DNA from: an uncultured Veillonella sp.
GTDB lineage: Bacteria; Bacillota; Negativicutes; Veillonellales; Veillonellaceae
Reading direction: 5' to 3'
DNA: 9,425 bases
Assembly: GCF_915069625.1 (NCBI RefSeq)
Contig: NZ_CAJZFD010000073.1
Coordinates: 1 to 9,425 of the forward strand
Numbering within the stretch: position 1 is the first letter of the stretch; each line of letters begins with the position of its first letter. Below the pieces are notes generated by a model. That model saw only the letters and a program-made list of their open reading frames with translations, was not told the origin of the DNA and did not search any database. The translations under genes and the position numbers were made by a program. Positions 1 through 6,640 of this stretch are shown here, piece by piece.

Positions 1-897
1 ATAATTTTTTGTATCAGGAATTGTTGTATCATCAAAGACCATATCAATCTTATTGAGTGCAACAATTTGTTTTTTATTGGCTAATTTTTCAGAATATTTA
101 CGAAGTTCTTCATTAATAGCATCAAAATCAACCTTTGGATCGCGCCCCTCCATACCAGATACATCAAGGACGTGAATTAAAATATTAGTCCGTTCTACGT
201 GGCGCAAGAAGTTATGCCCTAGGCCAACACCTTCGCTAGCCCCTTCAATAAGGCCTGGAATATCGGCTAATACAAAACTGCGATCTCCAGAGATTGTTAC
301 TACCCCAAGTACAGGTGTCAATGTAGTAAAGTGGTAAGCAGCTACCTCTGGTTGAGCTTTAGAGACCTTACGTAAAATACTAGACTTACCAACAGATGGA
401 TAGCCTAATAAACCAACATCTGCCAATACTTTAAGCTCTAGTTGCAACCAGAACTCTTCACCAGGTTCACCCTTTTCTGCGAATGTAGGTGCACGGTTAG
501 CACTTGTTTGGAAGCGTGCATTACCACGGCCACCACGACCACCTTTAGCAATAACAAAAGTATCACCGTCGTTAACGAGGTCACAGAAAATTTTACCTGT
601 TTCTTCTTCTTTAATTACAGTGCCCAACGGAACCGGGATAATAAGTGGCTCAGAACCGCGACCATGCTTGTTAGAGCTTTCACCATTACCACCAGCAGGT
701 GCCTTAAACTGACGTTTATATCTAAAGTCCACAAGAGTATTAATATTCTTGTCCGCTTTAAATATAACGTCTGCCCCTTTACCACCATCGCCGCCACTAG
801 GGCCGCCATTTGGCACGTATTTCTCACGGCGGAAGCTAGACATGCCGTCCCCACCGTCACCGGCCTTAACAAAGACACGCGCTCTATCTATAAACAT
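1..897 (-). CDS. obgE: GTPase ObgE/CgtA, partial (C-terminus beyond left edge)
   Basis: This is an Obg-family GTPase that binds the large ribosomal subunit and links GTP/ppGpp status to ribosome maturation and growth. The frame is open from the ATG at 897 to base 1, giving 299 residues without a stop. The N-terminal Obg fold (about 1-158) has the family's glycine-rich segments, such as GDGGDG at 14-18, [11 protein letters not shown] at 31-41 and KGGRGGRGN at 118-126. The G domain follows: G1 GYPSVGKSS at 165-173, switch I with TT at 191-192, G3 DIPG at 212-215 and G4 NKID at 282-285. G5 and any C-terminal OCT domain lie outside the window. The start is supported by AGGAG at 905-909, seven bases upstream. 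It begins 17 bases after the ctpA stop, so co-transcription is likely. Identification is near certain. Confidence 0.97.
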   Translation of the reverse strand, partial: MFIDRARVFVKAGDGGDGMSSFRREKYVPNGGPSGGDGGKGADVIFKADKNINTLVDFRYKRQFKAPAGGNGESSNKHGRGSEPLIIPVPLGTVIKEEETGKIFCDLVNDGDTFVIAKGGRGGRGNARFQTSANRAPTFAEKGEPGEEFWLQLELKVLADVGLLGYPSVGKSSILRKVSKAQPEVAAYHFTTLTPVLGVVTISGDRSFVLADIPGLIEGASEGVGLGHNFLRHVERTNILIHVLDVSGMEGRDPKVDFDAINEELRKYSEKLANKKQIVALNKIDMVFDDTTIPDTKNY

Positions 898-904
898 ACT
901 TTAA

Positions 905-909
905 CTCCT
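905..909 (-). promoter_or_regulatory. Ribosome binding site of obgE
   Basis: AGGAG on the minus strand lies seven bases before the ATG at 897, inside the 17-base gap after ctpA. It fixes the obgE start. It also shows that obgE has its own strong translation signal, unlike ctpA, which appears to depend on coupling. Confidence 0.8.
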
Positions 910-914
910 ATGCA

Positions 915-2054
915 TTATTGCTGTAATAACTCTAATGCTTTTTTAATTTGAATATCATCTAATGTACTAGATGGATTTACACCTTTTGGTAAATCCAGTT
1001 CTACATCAGGTTTAATACCAATGCCGTCAATAACACGGTCATTTGGTGTATGGTATTTAGCAATAGTTACCTTAACACCTTCATTATCAAGGCTAGGGTA
1101 AATTGTTTGAACTGTACCCTTACCATATGTATTAGTACCTAAAATAGTACCTAGTTTACGGTCTTGAATAGCACCAGCTATAATTTCAGATGCACTAGCA
1201 GACCCTTTGTTAACAAGAACGACTAATGGCATAGCTACGTCTGGACCATTAGACTTATAAACCTCTTTTTTCCCAGCTCTATTTTGTACGGTTACTAATG
1301 TTCCTGGAGGCATAATATAGTTAGAAATCTTTTCTGTAGTAGATAATAACCCACCAGGATTATCTCGAAGGTCTAAAATTAGTTCCTTCATACCTTGAGA
1401 TTGCAATTCTTTAAATTGTGTTTCAAAATCATCAGCCGTATTTTCAGCAAATTGACTAATACGAATATACCCTACTGTACTTGTGAGCATTTTGCTTTTA
1501 ACAGTAGGTAACACAATGGATTCACGGGTAATATCAAAGTGCAATTTTTCACCATTACGCTCTATATCAAGGGCAACAACGGTACCAGCCTCGCCGCGAA
1601 TTCGAGAGGATGCATCTTCTACAGTAATATCGCTTGTGGATTGACCATCAATAGCAATAATATGATCACCAGGTTTTATGCCCGCTTTGAAAGCTGGTTG
1701 ATCTTCCATAATACTAACTGCATATAAACCTTTATCATCATGACCAAGAACCATGCCTACACCTGCATAAGTGCCAGATGTTTGCATTTTCATGGACTTA
1801 AATTCGTCAGCATCTAAATAAATACTATGGGGCTCTCCCAAAGAGCCAATTAAGCCTTTAAGCATACCATCATAAAGGGTCGCTTTAGACATCGGTGTCA
1901 TAAAGACTTGACTCGCAGCATAGTAGGCTACAAATAGTCTTGGTAATCCCCAGAATGAACCAGATAAGTACCAAAACGTAAGCCACATAATAACGATGCC
2001 GGAGCCTATATATTTCAATAGACTCCATAACACCGTACGTGTATCAAATTTCAT
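915..2054 (-). CDS. ctpA: Carboxy-terminal processing protease, PDZ-S41 family (CtpA/CtpB type)
   Basis: This is a membrane-anchored serine protease of family S41 that trims or degrades envelope proteins from their C-termini. With the ATG at 2054 it has 379 residues. A hydrophobic signal-anchor lies at about 13-33, the PDZ domain at about 93-178, and the S41 domain from about 190 to 355. The catalytic set is visible as Ser287 in GSASASE (284-290), Lys312 in TYGKG and Gln316. The Ser/Lys spacing of 25 and Lys/Gln spacing of 4 match the Ser-Lys-Gln triad of Bacillus CtpB. A GTG at 2090 would add 12 residues, but it has no Shine-Dalgarno and overlaps the upstream gene by 35 bases, so the ATG is preferred. 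That ATG starts one base after the M23 peptidase stop, suggesting translational coupling. The substrate is unknown; the adjacent wall hydrolase system is the obvious place to look. Confidence 0.95.
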   Translation of the reverse strand: MKFDTRTVLWSLLKYIGSGIVIMWLTFWYLSGSFWGLPRLFVAYYAASQVFMTPMSKATLYDGMLKGLIGSLGEPHSIYLDADEFKSMKMQTSGTYAGVGMVLGHDDKGLYAVSIMEDQPAFKAGIKPGDHIIAIDGQSTSDITVEDASSRIRGEAGTVVALDIERNGEKLHFDITRESIVLPTVKSKMLTSTVGYIRISQFAENTADDFETQFKELQSQGMKELILDLRDNPGGLLSTTEKISNYIMPPGTLVTVQNRAGKKEVYKSNGPDVAMPLVVLVNKGSASASEIIAGAIQDRKLGTILGTNTYGKGTVQTIYPSLDNEGVKVTIAKYHTPNDRVIDGIGIKPDVELDLPKGVNPSSTLDDIQIKKALELLQQ

Positions 2055-2055
2055 A

Positions 2056-3261
2056 TTATAAATATCCCATAGGATCAACAGGATCCCCACTTATACGAAC
2101 TTCAAAATGTACGTGTGGCCCAGTACTATTACCAGTGCTACCAGCATAGGCAATAACTTGACCTTTAGATACATCTTGTCCTTCAGAGACAGCAAGCTCA
2201 GAATTATGGCCATAAAGGGTGGACATACCATTACCATGGTCGATAACTACAGCGTAACCATAGCCACCCATCCAACCAGACCAAACAACAGTACCTCCAT
2301 CAGCAGCATGAACTGGTGTACCTTCATCAACACCAATATCAATACCGGAATGGTAGATAGTTGTACCCCAAATTGGATGTGTACGATAGCCATATGGTGA
2401 AGTAATTTCACCACTTACAGGCCAACCAAGTTGACCAGACCCTTGTACCCAAGAGTAGCTTGGTGCAGACTGTTGAGCCGCAGCTGCCGCTGCTGCTTCT
2501 GCAGCTGCACGAGCTGCCGCACGTTCAGCTTGGCGAGCTTTCAATAATGCTGTAATTTGAGCGGAAGAAGCATTAAGTTCTTCCACTGCTTGCATCGCCG
2601 TAGCACGGTCATTTTGTGCCTTCTGAAGAACTACTTCACGTTCTTTTTTCTTTTGTTCAATTTCAGCTTGTTTTGCTACAGCAGCTTTTTCAAGCTCTAC
2701 TAACTTAGCTCGTGATTGTTCAAGAGCTTGTTTACGTGCCGCAATTTCAGCACGTTCTTTTTTAATTTCATCGATTAACTTGATGTCAGAATCAATGATG
2801 CGTTTTAAGATCTCTAATCGATTTGCAAAATCGCTAAAGTCTTTAGATCCAATGACAACATCTAAATAGCTTAGACGTCCATTAATATAAATATCTCGTA
2901 CACGCTTATAAAATACGGATTCTCGACCTTCTAAGCGTTTTTGTGCTTCTGCGAGTAACTTTTCATTAACAGTAATATCATTTTCAACGGCTACACGTTG
3001 CTGTTGAATAGATTCTAACTGTTGTTGGGCCTGACGCAATTGCTCTTCAATTTGTCGCAACTGTTCAGATACACTTACAATGACAGTTTCTGCATCAGCT
3101 TTGATAGAGTTTTGTTGATTAACTTGTTGTTGAATTGAATCTAATTGATTCGTTAAATCCTCATCTTCGGCAACGATATATAGTGGTGTTCCCAGTACCA
3201 CTATACCTGTTAAAATTGTTGCTACAAGGCGAGATTTGATTGTGTTGTATTTCATAAACAT
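2056..3261 (-). CDS. envC: Secreted coiled-coil M23 murein peptidase, FtsEX partner (EnvC/CwlO-like)
   Basis: This is a probable periplasmic peptidoglycan hydrolase or hydrolase activator controlled by FtsEX. It has 401 residues. A signal peptide covers about 1-31, with a hydrophobic core at 12-30 and likely cleavage after Ala31. A long coiled coil spans about 34-245. It is interrupted near 118-165 by a segment with SYLDVVIGSKDFSDF (131-145), typical of the CwlO/PcsB/EnvC family and thought to contact FtsX. An Ala-rich linker (about 248-262) leads to a C-terminal LytM/M23 domain (about 285-395). All zinc and catalytic residues are present: His304 and Asp308 (HxxxD), His352 (YGH), and His383 and His385 (HxH). 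E. coli EnvC lacks a working set, so this protein may cut peptidoglycan itself. Its ATG overlaps the ftsX stop (TAATG). A second ATG at 3255 is an alternative start. The symbol follows family usage; the function may be closer to CwlO. Confidence 0.9.
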   Translation of the reverse strand: MFMKYNTIKSRLVATILTGIVVLGTPLYIVAEDEDLTNQLDSIQQQVNQQNSIKADAETVIVSVSEQLRQIEEQLRQAQQQLESIQQQRVAVENDITVNEKLLAEAQKRLEGRESVFYKRVRDIYINGRLSYLDVVIGSKDFSDFANRLEILKRIIDSDIKLIDEIKKERAEIAARKQALEQSRAKLVELEKAAVAKQAEIEQKKKEREVVLQKAQNDRATAMQAVEELNASSAQITALLKARQAERAAARAAAEAAAAAAAQQSAPSYSWVQGSGQLGWPVSGEITSPYGYRTHPIWGTTIYHSGIDIGVDEGTPVHAADGGTVVWSGWMGGYGYAVVIDHGNGMSTLYGHNSELAVSEGQDVSKGQVIAYAGSTGNSTGPHVHFEVRISGDPVDPMGYL

Positions 3262-4148
3262 TACACCTTCATGTATTGTTTTAAAGAAATCGTACTACCA
3301 ATAGCACCGACTATAATACCGCCACCTAGAATATAGATAGCCACATCATAGAAGAATGGGAACATTGGTACTAATGGGAAGAATGCTAAGGACTCAGAAA
3401 CTTCCATGGTAATGAAATGGTAAAACTCACCTACACAAAGTACAGCAATTACAGCCCCTACTAAGCCCAATAACATACCTTCGATCAAGAATGGCCAACG
3501 AATAAAACCATTGGTTGCACCAACATATTTCATGATGGCAATTTCTTTACGGCGGGCGAATACAGTCAAACGAATTGTATTAGAAATGATGAATAATGTA
3601 GCGGCTGCTAAAAATGCGATTAATACAATACCACCAATTCTGATTACTTGGGTAATGCGGAAAAGTTCTTCTACAATATCTTGACCATAATGTGTACTTT
3701 CAACACCTTGGAATGTAGTGGCTAGTTTAGCTGTAGCCTTAACATCACTAGGATTGTCAAAGGTTAATACATAAGAATTTGGCAATGGATTTACATCGCC
3801 TAATGCATTTACCAATTGCTGTTGATCACCGAGCCGTGCTTTGAATTCTTTCATCGCTTGTTCTTTATTAACAAACTCTAAATGCTTAAGATTTGGTATA
3901 GCTTTAATTTGCTTACCTACCGCCATAATTTGGTCAGTTGTTAAACCATCTTTTAAATAGATGCTCAATTGAACTTGGTTTTCTAAACTAGATGCCATGT
4001 TATTCAAATTGATAACACCGCAAAGGAATACACCAAGCATAAATAAAGATAAAGCCACTGTAGAAATAGATGCTAACGTCATAAGACCGTTACGCTTCAT
4101 AGATTTGAGGGCTTCTTTAAAAAAGTATTTCAATGTTCTAGGCTTCAT
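3261..4148 (-). CDS. ftsX: Cell division ABC transporter permease-like protein FtsX
   Basis: FtsX is the inner-membrane partner of FtsE. It does not transport a substrate but passes ATP-driven conformational change to a periplasmic wall hydrolase. From the ATG at 4148 it has 295 residues. A cytoplasmic N-terminus precedes TM1 (about 24-46), and a periplasmic domain of about 120 residues separates TM1 from TM2 (about 170-192). TM3 (about 218-242) and TM4 (about 268-288) form the rest of the FtsX/MacB-type permease fold. The cytoplasmic stretch RKEIAIMKYVGAT (200-212) after TM2 is the typical coupling region for the ATPase. A GTG at 4160 would add four residues, but it falls inside the Shine-Dalgarno-like GAGAGGTG, so the ATG is preferred. 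The gene overlaps ftsE by 11 bases and the M23 peptidase gene by one, as expected for subunits of one complex. Confidence 0.95.
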   Translation of the reverse strand: MKPRTLKYFFKEALKSMKRNGLMTLASISTVALSLFMLGVFLCGVINLNNMASSLENQVQLSIYLKDGLTTDQIMAVGKQIKAIPNLKHLEFVNKEQAMKEFKARLGDQQQLVNALGDVNPLPNSYVLTFDNPSDVKATAKLATTFQGVESTHYGQDIVEELFRITQVIRIGGIVLIAFLAAATLFIISNTIRLTVFARRKEIAIMKYVGATNGFIRWPFLIEGMLLGLVGAVIAVLCVGEFYHFITMEVSESLAFFPLVPMFPFFYDVAIYILGGGIIVGAIGSTISLKQYMKV

Positions 4149-4824
4149 TAATTTCTGCACCTCTCATATTATCACTTTGAACGCGACCATCTTTTAGACG
4201 AATAACACGTTTATTTAAATACGAAACAAGATCCATATTATGGGTAACCATAATAACAGTTGTGCCAAAATTATTGATATGCTTAAACAAATCTACAATA
4301 CCTTTACTTGTATCAGGATCTAAGTTACCAGTCGGTTCATCAGCAATAAGTACAGATGGACGATTTACAATAGCGCGAGCAATAGCAACACGTTGTTGTT
4401 CACCACCAGACAGATCCTCTGGTAAATCATTTGCTTTATCACTTAAGCCAACAAGTTCTAGTACATGACTTACCTTTTCCTTAATTACCTTTGGTTTTTC
4501 TTCAATTACTTCAAGCGCAAAGGCAATATTTTCTGATACCGTTTTGTTTGGTAATAAACGGAAATCTTGGAATACAACACCAAGTTTTCTACGTAATTTT
4601 GGAATTTTACTACGCTTCATACGCGTAACATCAAAATCATCAACAATGACAGTACCAGAATCAGGTACTACTTCATGAGTTAACAATTTAAATAGAGTTG
4701 ATTTCCCTGCACCGCTGTGACCACAAATGAGGACAAATTCGCCCTCATTTATAGTTAAACACACATCGTCTAATGCAACAGAACCATTATCATAGACTTT
4801 ACTAACATTCTTAAATTCAATCAT
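4138..4824 (-). CDS. ftsE: Cell division ATP-binding protein FtsE
   Basis: FtsE is the cytoplasmic ATPase of the FtsEX complex, which regulates peptidoglycan hydrolysis at the septum or side wall. The 228 residues are a single ABC nucleotide-binding domain of the usual FtsE length. Walker A is GHSGAGKST at 35-43, the Q-loop Gln is at 86, the signature LSGGE at 138-142, Walker B VLIADEP at 158-164 with catalytic Glu163, and the H-loop His at 195. [14 protein letters not shown] (83-96) is characteristic of FtsE rather than of LolD/MacB relatives. The ATG at 4824 has AAAGGGG (4830-4836) five bases upstream, in a 14-base gap after the transketolase C subunit. Its stop lies inside ftsX. Confident assignment. 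Confidence 0.97.
   Translation of the reverse strand: MIEFKNVSKVYDNGSVALDDVCLTINEGEFVLICGHSGAGKSTLFKLLTHEVVPDSGTVIVDDFDVTRMKRSKIPKLRRKLGVVFQDFRLLPNKTVSENIAFALEVIEEKPKVIKEKVSHVLELVGLSDKANDLPEDLSGGEQQRVAIARAIVNRPSVLIADEPTGNLDPDTSKGIVDLFKHINNFGTTVIMVTHNMDLVSYLNKRVIRLKDGRVQSDNMRGAEINEA
4158..4165 (-). promoter_or_regulatory. Ribosome binding site deciding the ftsX start
   Basis: GAGAGGTG on the minus strand lies within the end of ftsE, nine bases upstream of the ATG at 4148. A candidate GTG start at 4160 is part of this motif itself, which argues that the ATG is used. Confidence 0.6.
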
Positions 4825-4838
4825 GGGATCCCCTTTGA

Positions 4839-5771
4839 TTATTTACGAGTGATTACACGTTTTACTGCTTCTACAATGTCTTTTGCTGTCAAACCATATT
4901 TAGCCATCAATTCTTTTGGCGTACCACTCTCCCCAAATGTATCTTGGACACCAACGAATTCCATAGGAACAGGCTTATTAGCCACAACAACTTCAGACAC
5001 AGCAGAACCAAGACCACCAATGATATTATGTTCTTCTGCTGTTACAATAGCACCTGTTTCAGTAGCTGCTTTTACAATTGCTTCTGCATCGATAGGCTTA
5101 ATAGATGCCATATTGATAACGCGAGCAGACACATTAGATTCAGCTAAAGTTTTAGCTGCTTCTACTGCAGGTCCAACCAAAGCACCACAAGCGATAATTG
5201 TTACATCAGAACCATCTACTAATGTAGTAGATTTACCAGGTACGAATGTATAACCTTCAGCTGTAACATCATCTACTCCAGCACGGCCTAAACGAACATA
5301 TACAGGACCTTCATAAGATGCAGCCCATTCAACTACTGCTTCTGTTTCACGTTCATCTGCAGGTACTACTACAGTCATATTAGGTAAAGTACGCATACAA
5401 GAAATATCTTCCAAGCTTTGATGTGTAGCACCATCTTCACCTACAGTAATACCAGCATGAGTAGCACATACTTTTACATTCAATTTTGGATAACATACAG
5501 CATTCCGAATTTGTTCAAATGCACGACCTGTTGCAAACATAGCAAAGGAAGAAACAAATGGAATTTTGCCTGCTGCTGCAAGTCCGGCACCAACAGAAAT
5601 CAAGTTTTGTTCTGCAATACCTACATTAAAGAATCGATCAGGGCAGACATTTTTAAATGTATCAGTTTTAGTAGATTTAGATAAATCTGCATCTAATACG
5701 ATAATATTTGTATTTTCTTTACCAATGCGAGCTAACGCATTACCATATGCTTCACGTGTTGCTTTACCCAT
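4839..5771 (-). CDS. Transketolase, C-terminal subunit
   Basis: This is the second half of a split transketolase, which moves two-carbon units between sugar phosphates in the non-oxidative pentose phosphate pathway in the cytoplasm. The 310 residues cover the pyrimidine-binding (Pyr) domain and the C-terminal transketolase domain. GIAEQN (51-56) carries the conserved Glu54 that activates the thiamine diphosphate aminopyrimidine ring. THAGITVGEDGATHQ (104-118) is a hallmark of transketolase and DXS-like enzymes. The length fits the small-subunit pattern seen in many Firmicutes and archaea. Its ATG overlaps the stop of the N subunit gene (TAATG), with a GGGGG motif (5779-5783) seven bases upstream. 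This suits stoichiometric synthesis of two chains of one enzyme. DXS is less likely, because DXS is normally a single long chain. Confidence 0.95.
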   Translation of the reverse strand: MGKATREAYGNALARIGKENTNIIVLDADLSKSTKTDTFKNVCPDRFFNVGIAEQNLISVGAGLAAAGKIPFVSSFAMFATGRAFEQIRNAVCYPKLNVKVCATHAGITVGEDGATHQSLEDISCMRTLPNMTVVVPADERETEAVVEWAASYEGPVYVRLGRAGVDDVTAEGYTFVPGKSTTLVDGSDVTIIACGALVGPAVEAAKTLAESNVSARVINMASIKPIDAEAIVKAATETGAIVTAEEHNIIGGLGSAVSEVVVANKPVPMEFVGVQDTFGESGTPKELMAKYGLTAKDIVEAVKRVITRK

Positions 5772-6607
5772 TATTGTACCCCCATAATTTCATTAACAAA
5801 GGTTTCACCTTGCTCTGCACTAGGCGCTTTACCATGCCAACCTGCTTGGCCTTCCATTTCAGCTACGCCTTTACCTTTTACAGTATGCATTACGATACAA
5901 GTTGGACCTTCTGTGAAAGCTTTAGCAGATTCAATAGCATTATGAAGTTCATCAAGATCATGACCATTGACTTCAATAACATTCCAATTGAAAGCTTTAA
6001 ATTTCTCAGGAATTGGCAATGGAGAAAGTACTTTAGTAATATCACCATCGATTTGAAGGCCATTAAAATCAACAAAAGCAGTCAAATTATTGAGTTTATA
6101 ATGACCGGCAAACATTGCTGCTTCCCATACTTGACCTTCTTCAAGCTCGCCATCACCTAAAATGGAGTAAACGCGATAATCAGCATTGTCAATTTTGCCT
6201 GCCAATGCCATACCACATGCGGCAGAAATGCCTTGGCCTAAGGAACCTGTAGACATATCTACGCCAGGAGTATGTTTCATATCAGGATGGCCTTGTAACA
6301 TATGGTCAATTTTACGTAAATTCAAAAGTTCTTCTTTAGGGAAATAACCTTTTTCAGCCAATGTAGCATATAAAGCAGGAGCTGCATGACCTTTAGAAAG
6401 GACAAAACGATCTCTATTTGGAGCTTTTGGATTTGCTGGATCTACATTCATTTCTACATAGTACAACAAGGCCATCACATCAGCGATAGATAAAGAACCA
6501 CCTGGGTGACCGGATTTTGCTGCCGTTACAGACTGAACAATACTAACGCGAATAGCTTTTGCCTTCTCTTGAACTAGTTGTTTAACATCTTGTGTTAATG
6601 TAGCCAT
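5771..6607 (-). CDS. Transketolase, N-terminal (thiamine diphosphate-binding) subunit
   Basis: This is the first half of the split transketolase and carries the diphosphate-binding (PP) domain. The 278 residues include SGHPGGS (32-38), the cofactor/substrate-site His in KGHAAPALY (72-80), and GHPDMK (106-111). The thiamine diphosphate/metal motif begins at GDGELEEGQ (151-159) and ends with Asn182 in DFNGLQIDG (180-188). HTVKGKG (241-247) is also typical of the family. The protein ends where the PP domain of a full-length enzyme ends, so this is a normal split subunit and not a truncation. The ATG at 6607 has GAGG (6613-6616) five bases upstream. The gene follows csaB after 33 bases, the longest gap in the window, so this is the most likely place for separate regulation of the tkt pair. 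Confidence 0.96.
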   Translation of the reverse strand: MATLTQDVKQLVQEKAKAIRVSIVQSVTAAKSGHPGGSLSIADVMALLYYVEMNVDPANPKAPNRDRFVLSKGHAAPALYATLAEKGYFPKEELLNLRKIDHMLQGHPDMKHTPGVDMSTGSLGQGISAACGMALAGKIDNADYRVYSILGDGELEEGQVWEAAMFAGHYKLNNLTAFVDFNGLQIDGDITKVLSPLPIPEKFKAFNWNVIEVNGHDLDELHNAIESAKAFTEGPTCIVMHTVKGKGVAEMEGQAGWHGKAPSAEQGETFVNEIMGVQ

Positions 6608-6625
6608 AGAGACCTCACTTTCTGG

Positions 6626-6637
6626 ATTGGATCCAAT
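6626..6637. repeat. 12-bp perfect palindrome in the csaB-tkt gap
   Basis: ATTGGATCCAAT reads identically on both strands. It lies in the only gap longer than 20 bases in the window, ten bases upstream of the Shine-Dalgarno of the transketolase N gene. With no loop it is a poor RNA hairpin but has the symmetry of a protein-binding half-site pair. A function is not demonstrated. Confidence 0.4.
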
Positions 6638-6640
6638 ATA

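Noticed and set aside
615..878. Minus-strand 87-codon frame starting MSLLRPVTV
   Set aside because: It is a different frame from obgE, which reads through the same bases without interruption and with all its motifs. There is no sign of a frameshift in obgE.
442..951. Plus-strand open frame of 169 codons, and other plus-strand frames such as 4849-5253 and 5708-6160
   Set aside because: They lie entirely antisense to well-supported minus-strand genes (obgE, transketolase subunits), their products look like low-complexity Thr/Asn/Cys-rich strings with no recognisable domain, and they are shadows of the real coding frames.
2055..2060. TATAAT on the minus strand directly before the ctpA ATG as a possible promoter -10 box
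   Set aside because: The only TTGA-like -35 candidate is about 12 bases upstream, too close, and a start from this box would fall inside or after the ATG. It is probably chance at the end of the upstream gene.
2473..2522. GCN/GCT-rich repetitive stretch that could suggest a tandem repeat
   Set aside because: It encodes the Ala-rich linker of the M23 protein between coiled coil and peptidase domain. Codons are mixed and there is no exact repeating unit.
4825..4832. GGGATCCC palindrome in the gap before ftsE
   Set aside because: It is only eight bases and overlaps the AAAGGGG ribosome binding site, which already explains the G-run.
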